DNA of 55,538 bases, from the NCBI GenBank assembly GCA_934654515.1, contig CAKUGA010000004.1:1-55538 (forward strand), given 5' to 3'. The notes under the pieces were generated by a model. It did not search any database. It was given only the letters and a program-made list of their open reading frames with translations, and was not told the DNA's origin. Shown here one piece after another: positions 1 through 7,347 of the stretch. A program made the translations under genes and the position numbers. The DNA comes from an uncultured Collinsella sp. Its GTDB lineage: Bacteria; Actinomycetota; Coriobacteriia; Coriobacteriales; Coriobacteriaceae. Position 1 is the stretch's first letter; every line of letters starts with the position of its first letter.

Positions 1-261
1 ATTCGCGTGATGCAGTACATCTACGACAACATCATGTACGCCGAGCTCAACACCAAGAGCGACTACTGCCAGGTGTGCGGCTACGATGGCGAGATTAAGA
101 TTGTCGAGGATGACGGCAAGCTGGTGTGGGAGTGCCCCAACTGCGGTAACCGCGATCAGGAGAAGATGAACGTCGCCCGTCGTACGTGCGGCTACATCGG
201 TACCCAGTTCTGGAACCAGGGTCGAACCGAGGAGATCCGCGACCGCGTGCTGCATCTCTAA
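1..261 (+). CDS. nrdD: Anaerobic ribonucleoside-triphosphate reductase, C-terminal fragment
   Basis: The open frame enters from the left edge, so only the last 86 residues are present. The enzyme reduces ribonucleoside triphosphates to deoxyribonucleotides without oxygen, using a glycyl radical. Two Cys pairs (CQVC, then CPNC) form the C-terminal zinc site, and RRTCGYIGTQFWNQGR carries the glycyl-radical Gly in the CGY context. These are diagnostic for class III NrdD. The activating enzyme gene nrdG follows on the same strand after an unusually long, hairpin-rich gap of 427 bases, so the two may not share a simple transcript. The 5' part lies outside the window; the visible reading frame is intact. 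Confidence 0.96.
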   Translation: MRVMQYIYDNIMYAELNTKSDYCQVCGYDGEIKIVEDDGKLVWECPNCGNRDQEKMNVARRTCGYIGTQFWNQGRTEEIRDRVLHL

Positions 262-272
262 TACCGCCTCGG

Positions 273-411
273 GGCTGAACCGAGAGGGCCGCTTGGGCTT
301 TTGCTCGCTATTTCGGACAGTCCTGCGCAAGACGAAGGCCACATTAAGTGGCCTTCTTTGCGTGCGGAACTCATATCGAGCAAAAGCCCAAGCGGCCCTC
401 TCGGTTCAGCC
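273..411. repeat. Long inverted repeat with nested terminator-like hairpin, nrdD-nrdG gap
   Basis: Bases 273-307 and 377-411 are perfect reverse complements over 35 bases. The enclosed segment holds a second 9-bp hairpin, GAAGGCCAC/GTGGCCTTC at 334-356, followed by TTTG. As RNA this is a very long stem capped by a terminator-like hairpin. It starts 12 bases after the nrdD stop, so it probably ends the nrdD transcript. The 35-bp arms are far longer than termination needs, suggesting a small mobile palindrome or a processing site. No convincing gene lies in 262-688. Confidence 0.85.
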
Positions 412-588
412 AGGTCGACGTAGCTGAGATGCAGCACGCGGTCTGCTCACTCCTCGAAGTTCTTAGCGGAAATTGTTTGAGCTGCGACTGCGACTGGCTT
501 GCAACAACGGTTGAGCTGCAACAAAGTTTTTATTGGACCTCGAACCCTATACTCGATGTTCGCTTTGTTCATTGAGTGTTGCTCGCGA

Positions 589-674
589 GGGGTCTGGAGT
601 ATATCGTTCCGCCCGCAGTTTCGCAGGCCAAAGGCCGAGAATGTTTGAGGACGGAATGATATACTCCAGACCCC
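589..674 (+). repeat. 23-bp inverted repeat just upstream of nrdG
   Basis: Bases 589-611 (starting GGGGTCTGGAGTATATC) pair with 652-674 (ending GATATACTCCAGACCCC), 22 Watson-Crick pairs plus one G-U. The 3' arm ends one base before the nrdG ribosome-binding site AGGAAGG at 676-682. In an mRNA the stem would sit directly against the translation start and might affect its access. Function is inferred only from position. The stretch 412-588 between the two hairpins shows nothing I can identify. Confidence 0.8.
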
Positions 675-688
675 CAGGAAGGTTACTT

Positions 689-1270
689 ATGAACTACGCG
701 AACATTAAGTATTTCGACATTGCTGATGGGGAAGGCGTTCGTACTTCTCTGTTTGTGAGTGGATGCCGTCGTGGGTGCAAGAATTGCTTTAACTCTGTTG
801 CGTGGGACTTTGCTGCGGGTGAGTCGTTCGATCGTGCCGTCGAGGACAAAATTATTGAGAGTCTCGACCATCCCTTTATTGATGGCCTGACGATTCTGGG
901 TGGCGAGCCTATGGAGCCCGAGAATCAGGCCGGACTTGTTGACTTTATCGAGCGTGTTCGCGCTGCTTATCCTACGGGGTCGGGGAAGACCATTTGGTGT
1001 TTTACTGGTGATGTGCTCGAGGAACTTATGCCGGGTGGTCGTCATCATACTGAGGTGACGGACCGTATTCTTGCCTGTCTCGATATGTTGGTGGATGGCC
1101 CGTTTATTCAGGATCTGTACGATATCACGCTGCGCTTTAGGGGCTCGAGCAACCAGCGCGTGATCGATATGAACGCTACGCGCGCCCGTGCTGAGCGCGA
1201 GGGTGTTGCGCTTTGTGATGCGGTTGAACTTTGGCGGGACGATCCGGTCTATTCGACCCATACTATGTAG
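689..1270 (+). CDS. nrdG: Anaerobic ribonucleoside-triphosphate reductase activating protein
   Basis: NrdG is a radical-SAM iron-sulfur enzyme that installs the glycyl radical on NrdD. The 193-residue product has the CX3CX2C cluster motif GCRRGCKNC at residues 25-33, followed by the family-typical NxxxWDF segment, and a GGEPM motif near residue 73. Length matches the compact NrdG family. The ATG at 689 is chosen because AGGAAGG lies 7 bases upstream; the frame stays open further upstream but only through the hairpin region. It follows nrdD on the same strand, as usual for this pair, but separated by two large hairpins. Confidence 0.94.
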   Translation: MNYANIKYFDIADGEGVRTSLFVSGCRRGCKNCFNSVAWDFAAGESFDRAVEDKIIESLDHPFIDGLTILGGEPMEPENQAGLVDFIERVRAAYPTGSGKTIWCFTGDVLEELMPGGRHHTEVTDRILACLDMLVDGPFIQDLYDITLRFRGSSNQRVIDMNATRARAEREGVALCDAVELWRDDPVYSTHTM

Positions 1271-1336
1271 CTTGTGGTCGATGCCGGAGGGCGTGGTACC
1301 ATAGCGCGAACGTGAAATCGGAAAAGTGAGGCCCAG

Positions 1337-1894
1337 ATGGTCGATCAGGAAAAAGTCGAGGCCGCCATCAAGCTGTTGCTTGAGGGTATAGGCGAGGACC
1401 CAACTCGTGAGGGCCTGCTGGAGACCCCGGCGCGCGTTGCCCGTATGTACGGTGAGATTGCCGGCGGTATGGATCAAAGTGCCGAGGAGCACCTGTCCAA
1501 AACCTTTGCCGTCGCCTCGAACGATTTGGTTATTGAGCGCGACATCACGTTCTATTCGCTGTGCGAGCACCATCTGCTGCCGTTTTATGGCAAAGCCGCC
1601 ATTGGTTATATCCCTAACGGTCGGGTGGCCGGGCTTTCCAAGCTTGCCCGCACGGTGGAGGTCTATGCCCGCCGTCTGCAGCTGCAGGAGCAGCTGTGTG
1701 CGCAGGTTGCCGATGCCCTTATGGACTATCTTGCCCCCCAGGGGGCGATTGTGCTCATGGAGGCCGAGCATATGTGCATGACCATGCGCGGCGTGCAAAA
1801 GCCCGGCACCAAGACCGTGACGCTCGCTCGCCGCGGCGTCTTTGAGACCGATCCCGCGCTCGAGGAGCGTTTCTTTAGGATGCTGGGCCGCTAA
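1337..1894 (+). CDS. folE: GTP cyclohydrolase I
   Basis: Type I GTP cyclohydrolase converts GTP to 7,8-dihydroneopterin triphosphate, the first step of tetrahydrofolate synthesis. The 185-residue length is typical. Zinc ligands are visible in [12 protein letters not shown] (Cys and His) and in the later [12 protein letters not shown] (second Cys). The N-terminal [19 protein letters not shown] is the conserved helix of the family. The gene starts a folE-HD-folB run: the next ATG is two bases past the stop. Only part of the folate pathway is here; folP and folK are not in the window. Confidence 0.97.
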   Translation: MVDQEKVEAAIKLLLEGIGEDPTREGLLETPARVARMYGEIAGGMDQSAEEHLSKTFAVASNDLVIERDITFYSLCEHHLLPFYGKAAIGYIPNGRVAGLSKLARTVEVYARRLQLQEQLCAQVADALMDYLAPQGAIVLMEAEHMCMTMRGVQKPGTKTVTLARRGVFETDPALEERFFRMLGR

Positions 1895-1896
1895 CC

Positions 1897-2478
1897 ATGA
1901 GAGTCGTCAACGACTTTACATCGAAGACCGATGAGGGGACGTCGCGTCGCGGCTTTATGGCTTCGGGCCTGGCCCCCTTTGGCGCCATGCCTCGCATTGA
2001 TTACATTTGTGCCAACGGGCTGTTCCGGCGGCACCTGGGCAACATTGCACAGTTGGAATCGGGGCGCATCTTCTGCCGCCACGGTATTGACCATCTGCTC
2101 GATGTCGCTCGCATTATGTGGATCAAGAATCTCGAGGAGCAGCTCGAATTTGACCGCGAGGTCATTTACGCCACGGCACTTCTTCACGATATCGGCAAAG
2201 ATGAACAGTACGAATCGGGTATATCCCATGATGTTGCAAGCGAGCGCGTCGCTGATGCAATACTCGCCGGCATGCCCGATGACGTGGCGTTTGAGTCGGC
2301 CGATGCCGCGGCCATTAAGACGGCTATTCTGGGCCATCGAAAGCTGCGCGTGAACAGCCAACCGCTTGAGCGTCTGCTCTATGCAGCCGACAAAGCGTCG
2401 CGCGCCTGCTTTGCATGCCCCGCGCGCAATGCTTGCAACTGGAGCGATGATAAAAAGAACCTGTCGATTCGCGTGTAG
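1897..2478 (+). CDS. HD-domain phosphohydrolase in the folate cluster
   Basis: This 193-residue protein has an HD metal-dependent phosphohydrolase core: a first His in CRHGIDHLLDVAR, the HD pair in ALLHDIGKDEQYESG, and a later H in SGISHDVA. The C terminus has a Cys-rich patch, CFACPARNAC, which could bind a metal. It is almost certainly co-transcribed with folE (2-base gap) and folB (about 43 bases). The family hydrolyses phosphate esters or nucleotides, so removing phosphates from dihydroneopterin triphosphate is a reasonable hypothesis from context, but nothing in the sequence proves the substrate. The start has no strong ribosome site and may depend on coupling to folE. Confidence 0.8.
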   Translation: MRVVNDFTSKTDEGTSRRGFMASGLAPFGAMPRIDYICANGLFRRHLGNIAQLESGRIFCRHGIDHLLDVARIMWIKNLEEQLEFDREVIYATALLHDIGKDEQYESGISHDVASERVADAILAGMPDDVAFESADAAAIKTAILGHRKLRVNSQPLERLLYAADKASRACFACPARNACNWSDDKKNLSIRV

Positions 2479-2521
2479 TTGATTTGCGCGGTCGGGGTTC
2501 TAAACGAAGGAGACGATCGCG

Positions 2522-3007
2522 ATGAGTAACAAGAAACTGCCCGAGAGTGCAACCAAGACTGAAGGCGCCGAGCTCGCTCGCCGTGGAAGGGGCGAAATAT
2601 CCACAGCAACGGCGGTGCCTCACGTGAGCTATGACGATCTGCGCCATGCCGATCGTATTGTCATTGACGGCCTTGAGGTTTTTGCCAACCATGGCGTGTA
2701 TCCCGAGGAGAACGCGCTGGGTCAGAAGTTCATCGTTTCTCTGGTGCTCTATGCCGACCTGCGCGCGGCGGGGGAGCACGATAACCTGGATGCCTCGATT
2801 GACTACGGCTCGGTGTGCCACGATGTTGATGGCTATCTGCGCGAGCATACGTTTAAACTCATCGAGGCGGCAGCCGAGGGGACGGCCCAGATGCTGCTGC
2901 GCCGTTATCCCTCGCTGCTTGGTGTGCGCATAAAGCTCGATAAGCCGTGGGCTCCTGTTGGCCTGCCCCTGGCAAGCTGCGGTGTCGAGATCGAGCGCGT
3001 GCGCTAG
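2522..3007 (+). CDS. folB: Dihydroneopterin aldolase
   Basis: FolB cleaves 7,8-dihydroneopterin to 6-hydroxymethyl-7,8-dihydropterin and glycolaldehyde. The domain begins near residue 43 (RIVIDGLEVFANHGVYPEE), containing the conserved His-Gly and catalytic Glu region, and ends with IKLDKPWAP, holding the conserved Lys. The 161 residues exceed the usual 120 because of a 40-residue polar N-terminal extension. The start is supported by GAAGGAG at 2506-2512, so the extension appears real. It is the last gene of the folate run. The extension has no recognisable motif. Confidence 0.93.
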   Translation: MSNKKLPESATKTEGAELARRGRGEISTATAVPHVSYDDLRHADRIVIDGLEVFANHGVYPEENALGQKFIVSLVLYADLRAAGEHDNLDASIDYGSVCHDVDGYLREHTFKLIEAAAEGTAQMLLRRYPSLLGVRIKLDKPWAPVGLPLASCGVEIERVR

Positions 3008-3013
3008 TCGACG

Positions 3014-3790
3014 CTAGAGCTTGTTGAGGGGTGGCTGCTTGAGCCGCTGCGACAGAGCTCTATTGTTAGGGCAGTACGTGTCGAGCAGGGCGTGAAACCG
3101 CTGGTTGTGGCTTGGCTCGAGCAAGTGGACGAGCTCATGGGCGACAACCATGTCGAGGCATTCGACGGGGTAGGCGGCGAGCTCGCGCGCGATGCGAATG
3201 GCGCCGGATTTGGGCGTGCATGAGCCCCAACGCGTTTTCATGCTGCGTACGGAAATGCGGGAAACGGCGACACCCATTGCGATTTCATATGCGTGCACCA
3301 TATCGCGCAGCGCCGATGCGACCTCGGACGCATAGAGCTGGTCGATGTGGGCTTGGAGCTCGTCGGACGTTAGGCCGTCGAGGATTGCGCGCCGCTTAGC
3401 CTGTGGGCTTTCGTCCGATTCGTCGGTACCCATAAAACTTGCGAAGGTGGCCTGCTTGGGTCGCGGTGCGGGCGATGCAAAGTTGTGATCGAGTGCGTCC
3501 TGTACCGTGATGGGCTTGCCCCAAAGTGCAATGATGGACGAGGGACTGAGCGGCTCTTGCGCTGTCGCCTGACGTTGCTCGCGCTGGGCAAGTCGGCTGA
3601 TAATCCAGGCGCTGTTGCGCTTCACAAACGCTTCGATGCGCTCGCGACTGGCGCCGAGCGGTGCACTGGCGTGGACCTCGCCGCTCGATGTGACGCGTAG
3701 GTTGAAGTTCTTGACGCGCTTTTTTGTAACGATGACGGGCAAGGACGTCCCATCCGGTCGGGATACAGAAATCGTAAATTGCTGCGTCAA
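3014..3790 (-). CDS. YgjP/M48-type zinc metallopeptidase
   Basis: The 258-residue product carries HELVHLLEPSHNQRFHALL near the C terminus: an HExxH zinc motif plus the downstream His and Arg-Phe typical of the YgjP (DUF45, wss1/SprT-like) family. MKTRWGSC and an IRIARELAAYP segment before it are also family hallmarks. The N-terminal half is a beta-rich domain. I choose the TTG at 3790, with GAAGG 7 bases upstream; the frame extends to an ATG at 3853 but that would translate through a strong hairpin. The gene converges on folB with 6 bases between stops. Natural substrates of this family are not established. Confidence 0.87.
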   Translation of the reverse strand: MTQQFTISVSRPDGTSLPVIVTKKRVKNFNLRVTSSGEVHASAPLGASRERIEAFVKRNSAWIISRLAQREQRQATAQEPLSPSSIIALWGKPITVQDALDHNFASPAPRPKQATFASFMGTDESDESPQAKRRAILDGLTSDELQAHIDQLYASEVASALRDMVHAYEIAMGVAVSRISVRSMKTRWGSCTPKSGAIRIARELAAYPVECLDMVVAHELVHLLEPSHNQRFHALLDTYCPNNRALSQRLKQPPLNKL

Positions 3791-3811
3791 AAGCGGTCCT
3801 TCAGATTGGAG

Positions 3812-3849
3812 GCGGGCCGGTATGCCGACCGTTCGACATGCCGGCCCGC
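3812..3849 (-). terminator. Hairpin between dipeptidase and metallopeptidase genes
   Basis: Arms 3812-3824 and 3837-3849 (GCGGGCCGGTATG against CATGCCGGCCCGC) form a 13-bp stem with one imperfect pair. It lies just after the dipeptidase stop, reading on the minus strand. There is no T-run, so termination is likely weak or Rho-dependent. Confidence 0.6.
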
Positions 3850-3864
3850 TCAAGGGATGTGAAA

Positions 3865-4878
3865 TTAATAACGCTCAAAGAAGGTAAGCGCGTTGTCGCT
3901 GCAGAGCTTCTGCATCACAGTCTTGCCAAAGTGCTTGGAGAGCATGTTCTGGAATTCGGGCATCTTGCTGGCATCGGAGAGGAAGGCGGGCACCTTGGCG
4001 CCGTCCCAGTCGCCGCCGAGCGCGATGACGTCCTCGCCACCCAGGTCGAGCCAGTGTTCGATATGTGCTGCCAACTGGTCGAAGGTGACGTCTGCGGCGG
4101 TTTTGTCGGTTGCGTCGTTGGAAAGGAACTCGCTGCAGTAGTTGAGGCCGACGATGCCGCCCATGTCGCGAATGGTGCGGAACTGGTCGTCGGTGAGGTT
4201 GCGCTTGACGCCGCAGACAGTACGGGAGTTGGAGTGGCTGGCGACGAAGGGGCGCGTGGCGTGGGCGACAACCTCGTCAAAGCACTCATCGTTGAGGTGG
4301 GAGACATCGAGCACCATGCCGGCGTGCTCCATCTGCGTAAGCGCCTCGATGCCGGCGGCGGTGAGACCGGCGTGGGTGTCGTGGCCGCTCGCGAGCGGTC
4401 CCTGCGCGTTCCAGCTGAGTGACGACATAAGCACGCCCAAGCTCTTGAGCACCTCGATCAGCGCGGGGTCCTCGGCAAAGAACGTGGCGTTTTCGATGGT
4501 GTGGATGCAAGCGACCTTGCCGTCTTTGAGCGCGGGGCGAATGTCTGCGGCGCTGCGTACATTGACCATGCGGTCGTGGTTGAGCATTGCCTGGCCGCTC
4601 ATGTGCGCCATGATCTGCGCTTGGAAGCGCGCGGCGTGGGCGGTGGGAATCTCGTCGGGGACAAACGTGGCAAAGCACTGTGCCCACGGCGTGTTGCCGA
4701 TCTTTGCGAGCGAGATGGCGCAGGCGTTGCCCTCGATGAGGTCGAAATCTTGCGGATGCGTTTCGTCGCCGGGGAAATAACCGTCGGTGCCGGCGGTAAA
4801 GCGCAGATCGAGATCGAGCGTGGCCCAGCCGATGCGGTCGGCGGTGTCGCAGTGTAGGTCAAATACGGGATATGCCAT
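3865..4878 (-). CDS. Membrane-dipeptidase family (M19) dipeptidase
   Basis: This 337-residue zinc hydrolase matches the renal dipeptidase family, which cleaves dipeptides, often with broad or D-residue tolerance. Metal and catalytic residues are visible in order: FDLHCDT near the N terminus, HTIENATFF (bridging Glu), VSHLND, ASHSNSRTVCG, and GGDWDG near residue 270. The ATG at 4878 is preceded by GGAGG at 4883-4887, better than the ATG 30 bases upstream. No signal peptide is present, so it should act in the cytoplasm on imported peptides. It is divergent from the SlyD-like gene. Confidence 0.93.
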   Translation of the reverse strand: MAYPVFDLHCDTADRIGWATLDLDLRFTAGTDGYFPGDETHPQDFDLIEGNACAISLAKIGNTPWAQCFATFVPDEIPTAHAARFQAQIMAHMSGQAMLNHDRMVNVRSAADIRPALKDGKVACIHTIENATFFAEDPALIEVLKSLGVLMSSLSWNAQGPLASGHDTHAGLTAAGIEALTQMEHAGMVLDVSHLNDECFDEVVAHATRPFVASHSNSRTVCGVKRNLTDDQFRTIRDMGGIVGLNYCSEFLSNDATDKTAADVTFDQLAAHIEHWLDLGGEDVIALGGDWDGAKVPAFLSDASKMPEFQNMLSKHFGKTVMQKLCSDNALTFFERY

Positions 4879-4998
4879 GGTTCCTCCGGTTGCAGCGTTT
4901 CTTTGCAAACTGTCTTTGAATTGTATGACTAGGGTATAGTTAGCGCCATATGTTCACGGCGGCTCGTATTGTACGCCGCCCCTATCACGGAGGTTTCC

Positions 4999-5427
4999 AT
5001 GTCCAACCAGGGCAAGAAGGTCAAGACCCATTATCGCGGCACGCTCGATGACGGCACGCAGTTCGATAGCTCCTACGATCGCGGCGAGCCGCTGGAGTTC
5101 ACCTGTGGCGCCGGCCAGATGATCAAGGGCTTTGACGCCGCTGTTGTCGACATGCAGGTGGGCGAGAAGAAGACCGTGCACATCCCGGCTGCCGATGCCT
5201 ACGGCGAGCACAACCCCGAGATGGTTCTGACCTTCCCGGCCGAGCAGGTTCCCAATATCGAGCAGATCGAGAAGGGCATGAAGCTCTTCCTGTCCACGCC
5301 GAGCGGCATGCCCGTCCCCGCCGTGGTCATCGACGTGACGCCCGAGGCCGTGACGCTCGACGCCAACCACGAGCTCGCCGGCAAGGATCTCAACTTTGAC
5401 ATCGAGCTTGTCGAGGTCGAGGACTAG
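4999..5427 (+). CDS. SlyD-like FKBP peptidyl-prolyl isomerase without His tail
   Basis: The 142-residue protein has the split FKBP plus insert-in-flap arrangement of SlyD: an N-terminal FKBP half (GTLDDGTQFDSSYDRGEP), GAGQMIKGFDAA, the DAYGEHNPEMV insert start, and the closing DANHELAGKDLNFDIELVEV. It should act as a prolyl isomerase and folding helper in the cytoplasm. E. coli SlyD ends in a His/Cys-rich nickel-binding tail; this protein stops at ...VED and lacks it. Start chosen by CACGGAGG 6-13 bases upstream of ATG 4999; a TATAGT -10-like box lies at 4935-4940. A UreE-like gene starts 3 bases after its stop, implying coupling. Confidence 0.92.
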   Translation: MSNQGKKVKTHYRGTLDDGTQFDSSYDRGEPLEFTCGAGQMIKGFDAAVVDMQVGEKKTVHIPAADAYGEHNPEMVLTFPAEQVPNIEQIEKGMKLFLSTPSGMPVPAVVIDVTPEAVTLDANHELAGKDLNFDIELVEVED

Positions 5428-5430
5428 CCG

Positions 5431-6009
5431 ATGTCTGTAAGCCTGGTTTCGACGACGTGCTTGGGAAATCTTAACGACCCGTCCTATGAGCTTCTGCTTC
5501 GCCGGGAGTTGGGTGGCGTCTTTGAGATTGATGAGCTGGTGCTCGATTGGGATCAGGCGGATGTCCGCGCGTTTGTGGGCACCACGGAGCTGGGACGCAC
5601 GGTTGATATTGGACCGGGCGTTGCTGACAGTGAACGACTTACCGACGGTGACGTGCTTGCCATCGACCGCTCGGACACGGTGCCCGTGGCGGTTGTCGTG
5701 CGTCTGCGCAGCGCCGAGGTCTATCTGGTCGAAGTTGACCGCATGGACCCGATTGCGCTCGCGCATGCGTGTTGGGAGATCGGCAACATGCACGCGCCGC
5801 TCTTCCGAGGTGACTCGGATGATCATACCGTGCGCATGCATACGCCGGTGCAACCGATTTTGGGCCGCATGCTCCGGGGTATCGAGGGCGTTCGACTCTC
5901 GGTGGTTACGCGCGAGCTCGATGCCAGCCGACGCTTTGCGTCGAGCGCGGCAGATGTCGTTGTGAGCATGGCTCCAGACTTTACGATCGTAAAAAGGGCG
6001 CGTAAGTAA
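5431..6009 (+). CDS. UreE-like metallochaperone, orphan
   Basis: The 192-residue product resembles urease accessory protein UreE: a beta-rich N-terminal domain (LTDGDVLAIDRSD, residues 70-82) and a C-terminal domain with DPIALAHACWEIGNMHAPL (106-124) and PILGRMLRGI (142-151). His121 in GNMHAPL corresponds to the conserved UreE nickel-binding His. There are no urease genes nearby and no His-rich C-terminal tail. It directly follows a SlyD-like gene, and SlyD is a nickel-handling chaperone in E. coli, so a shared metal-insertion role is plausible; the client is unknown. The urease name should not be taken to mean that urease is present. Confidence 0.78.
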   Translation: MSVSLVSTTCLGNLNDPSYELLLRRELGGVFEIDELVLDWDQADVRAFVGTTELGRTVDIGPGVADSERLTDGDVLAIDRSDTVPVAVVVRLRSAEVYLVEVDRMDPIALAHACWEIGNMHAPLFRGDSDDHTVRMHTPVQPILGRMLRGIEGVRLSVVTRELDASRRFASSAADVVVSMAPDFTIVKRARK

Positions 6010-6021
6010 GCGCGCATATGC

Positions 6022-6064
6022 GCAAGACGGACTTTGAGAGGCAATCAATCAAAGTCCGTCTTGC
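6022..6064 (+). terminator. 16-bp perfect hairpin after the UreE-like gene
   Basis: Arms 6022-6037 (GCAAGACGGACTTTGA) and 6049-6064 are perfect complements with an 11-base loop. It follows the UreE-like stop by 12 bases. No T-run follows, so it could be a terminator, an RNA stabiliser or an attenuator for the next gene. Confidence 0.65.
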
Positions 6065-6092
6065 TGTTGATGAGATGCTTTGGGGGAAGCAT

Positions 6093-6890
6093 ATGGGTCT
6101 TGAGGGAATCAAGCTGATCGCCTGCGATTTGGATGGCACGCTGCTGCATCCGGGGGAGCGTGAGCCGCGCCCCGAGGCGTTTGAGCTCATTCGCGAGTTG
6201 CATCGTCGCGGCATTGTGTTTATGCCGGCAAGCGGCCGCCAATATGCGAGCCTGCGTTACCTCTTTGCGCCAGTGGCCGACGAGCTGGGCTATGTGTGCG
6301 AAAACGGCGCCCTGGTCATGAGCGAGGGACGTGCCGTGGTTAAGCGGTCTATGGGGCGCGACCTGGCCATGGATATCGCGAATGCCGTGGTTGCGTATCC
6401 CCATGCCGATGTGACCCTGTCGTGCGAGGGACACCTCTACACCATGAGCGGCAACGATGCGTTTGTCGACCACCTGCGCTATGAGGTCCACTGCGATGTG
6501 GCGGTGGTTGACCGCCCCGAAGACATTGACGAGGATGTCATTAAGATTGCCTTCCAGACGCCCGAGGCGGAGCAGCCGGCGGCACTGGAGTATTTCGAGC
6601 GCCACTTTAGCGATCGAGTCGATGTCATGACATCGGGAACCGAATGGACGGACTTTATCGGGTTTGGTTCGGGCAAGGGTTCCGCGCTTGCCGACTACGG
6701 TCGCGCCCTGGGGATTTCGCCCGATGAGATGATGGCGTTTGGCGACAACGAGAACGATCGCGACATGCTCAACGTCGTGGGCCATCCCTATCTGATGGAA
6801 AACTGCAATCCTACCATGCGTGGCATCAACGACCGCGTCCGCTACGTGCGAACGGTCGAAGAGGAGCTGCGTCGCCTGCTCGCTGAGTAG
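6093..6890 (+). CDS. Cof-type HAD-superfamily phosphatase
   Basis: This 265-residue HAD hydrolase (IIB/Cof subfamily) shows motif I DLDGTLL near residue 12, ASGR as motif II, and the C-terminal GDNENDRDML as motif IV. Members dephosphorylate sugar phosphates, flavin or other small phosphorylated metabolites, and the substrate cannot be read from sequence. ATG 6093 with GGGGGAAG just upstream is preferred to the ATG at 6018, because the latter would run through the 6022-6064 hairpin. It converges with the Fur-family gene, 15 bases apart. Confidence 0.92.
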   Translation: MGLEGIKLIACDLDGTLLHPGEREPRPEAFELIRELHRRGIVFMPASGRQYASLRYLFAPVADELGYVCENGALVMSEGRAVVKRSMGRDLAMDIANAVVAYPHADVTLSCEGHLYTMSGNDAFVDHLRYEVHCDVAVVDRPEDIDEDVIKIAFQTPEAEQPAALEYFERHFSDRVDVMTSGTEWTDFIGFGSGKGSALADYGRALGISPDEMMAFGDNENDRDMLNVVGHPYLMENCNPTMRGINDRVRYVRTVEEELRRLLAE

Positions 6891-6905
6891 GCTTTTGGGA
6901 CATGC

Positions 6906-7286
6906 CTACCGGCAGTTGGGGCAGAGGCCTTCGAAGATAGTGTAGTGCGAGGAGACGTTCCAGCCGATTTGCTCGGACGCCTTGGTATCGAGTTGGGCGT
7001 CGAAGGGGAGCGGTACGTCGATGACGCGGCCGCACGAGGTGCAGATGATATGCGCATGCGGCTCGACAGTGCGATCGAAGCGGCTGCCGCCCGGCGTCTT
7101 GATGGAGAGGATTTCTCCCGCGTCTGCTAAAAGGTTGAGGTTGCGGTAGACCGTGCCGCGACTGATCTTGTCGTCCTGCTCGCGTACAGCGTTGTAGATC
7201 TCGTCGGCGGTGGGGTGGCTATAGCTTTGGCGCACGGCGTCCAAGACCAGCTTTCGCTGCCTGGTATTCCTTCTTTGCACCGCCAT
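6906..7286 (-). CDS. Fur-family metal- or peroxide-responsive repressor
   Basis: A 126-residue Fur/PerR/Zur-family regulator. The N-terminal winged helix spans about residues 1-75 (TRQRKLVLDAV, HPTADEIYNAVR, SRGTVYRNLNLL). The dimerisation domain carries HAHIICTSC and the C-terminal CPNC, together the structural Cys4 zinc site of PerR and many Fur proteins. Whether it senses iron, zinc or peroxide cannot be decided. A short palindrome lies in its upstream region (see 7320-7337). The gene is between acylphosphatase and HAD genes with no clear operon partner. Confidence 0.92.
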   Translation of the reverse strand: MAVQRRNTRQRKLVLDAVRQSYSHPTADEIYNAVREQDDKISRGTVYRNLNLLADAGEILSIKTPGGSRFDRTVEPHAHIICTSCGRVIDVPLPFDAQLDTKASEQIGWNVSSHYTIFEGLCPNCR

Positions 7287-7319
7287 GCGCCTCGCCTCTT
7301 TTCTATCAACGGTCGTAGG

Positions 7320-7337
7320 TAAATGATACCGTATTTA
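7320..7337. promoter_or_regulatory. A/T-rich palindrome upstream of the Fur-family gene
   Basis: TAAATGATACCGTATTTA contains a perfect ATAC-C-GTAT core with TAAA/TTTA edges. It lies 34 bases upstream of the Fur-family start, in the right place for autoregulation. Fur-type boxes are A/T-rich inverted repeats, but this one does not match a consensus I can confirm. Confidence 0.3.
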
Positions 7338-7347
7338 GCACACAATA

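Noticed and set aside
348..575. 75-residue frame between nrdD and nrdG
   Set aside because: It runs through the inverted repeat, lacks a ribosome site and shows no protein-like pattern.
3014..3853. Longer start (ATG 3853) for the metallopeptidase
   Set aside because: It would place the start in the upstream terminator-like hairpin; TTG 3790 has a proper ribosome site.
4911..4940. Full promoter assignment for the SlyD-like gene
   Set aside because: TATAGT at 4935-4940 is plausible as a -10, but no -35 at good spacing was found, so it is mentioned only in the gene entry.
5431..6009. Part of a urease gene cluster
   Set aside because: Only the UreE-like gene is present; neighbours are unrelated and there is no urease subunit or other accessory gene.
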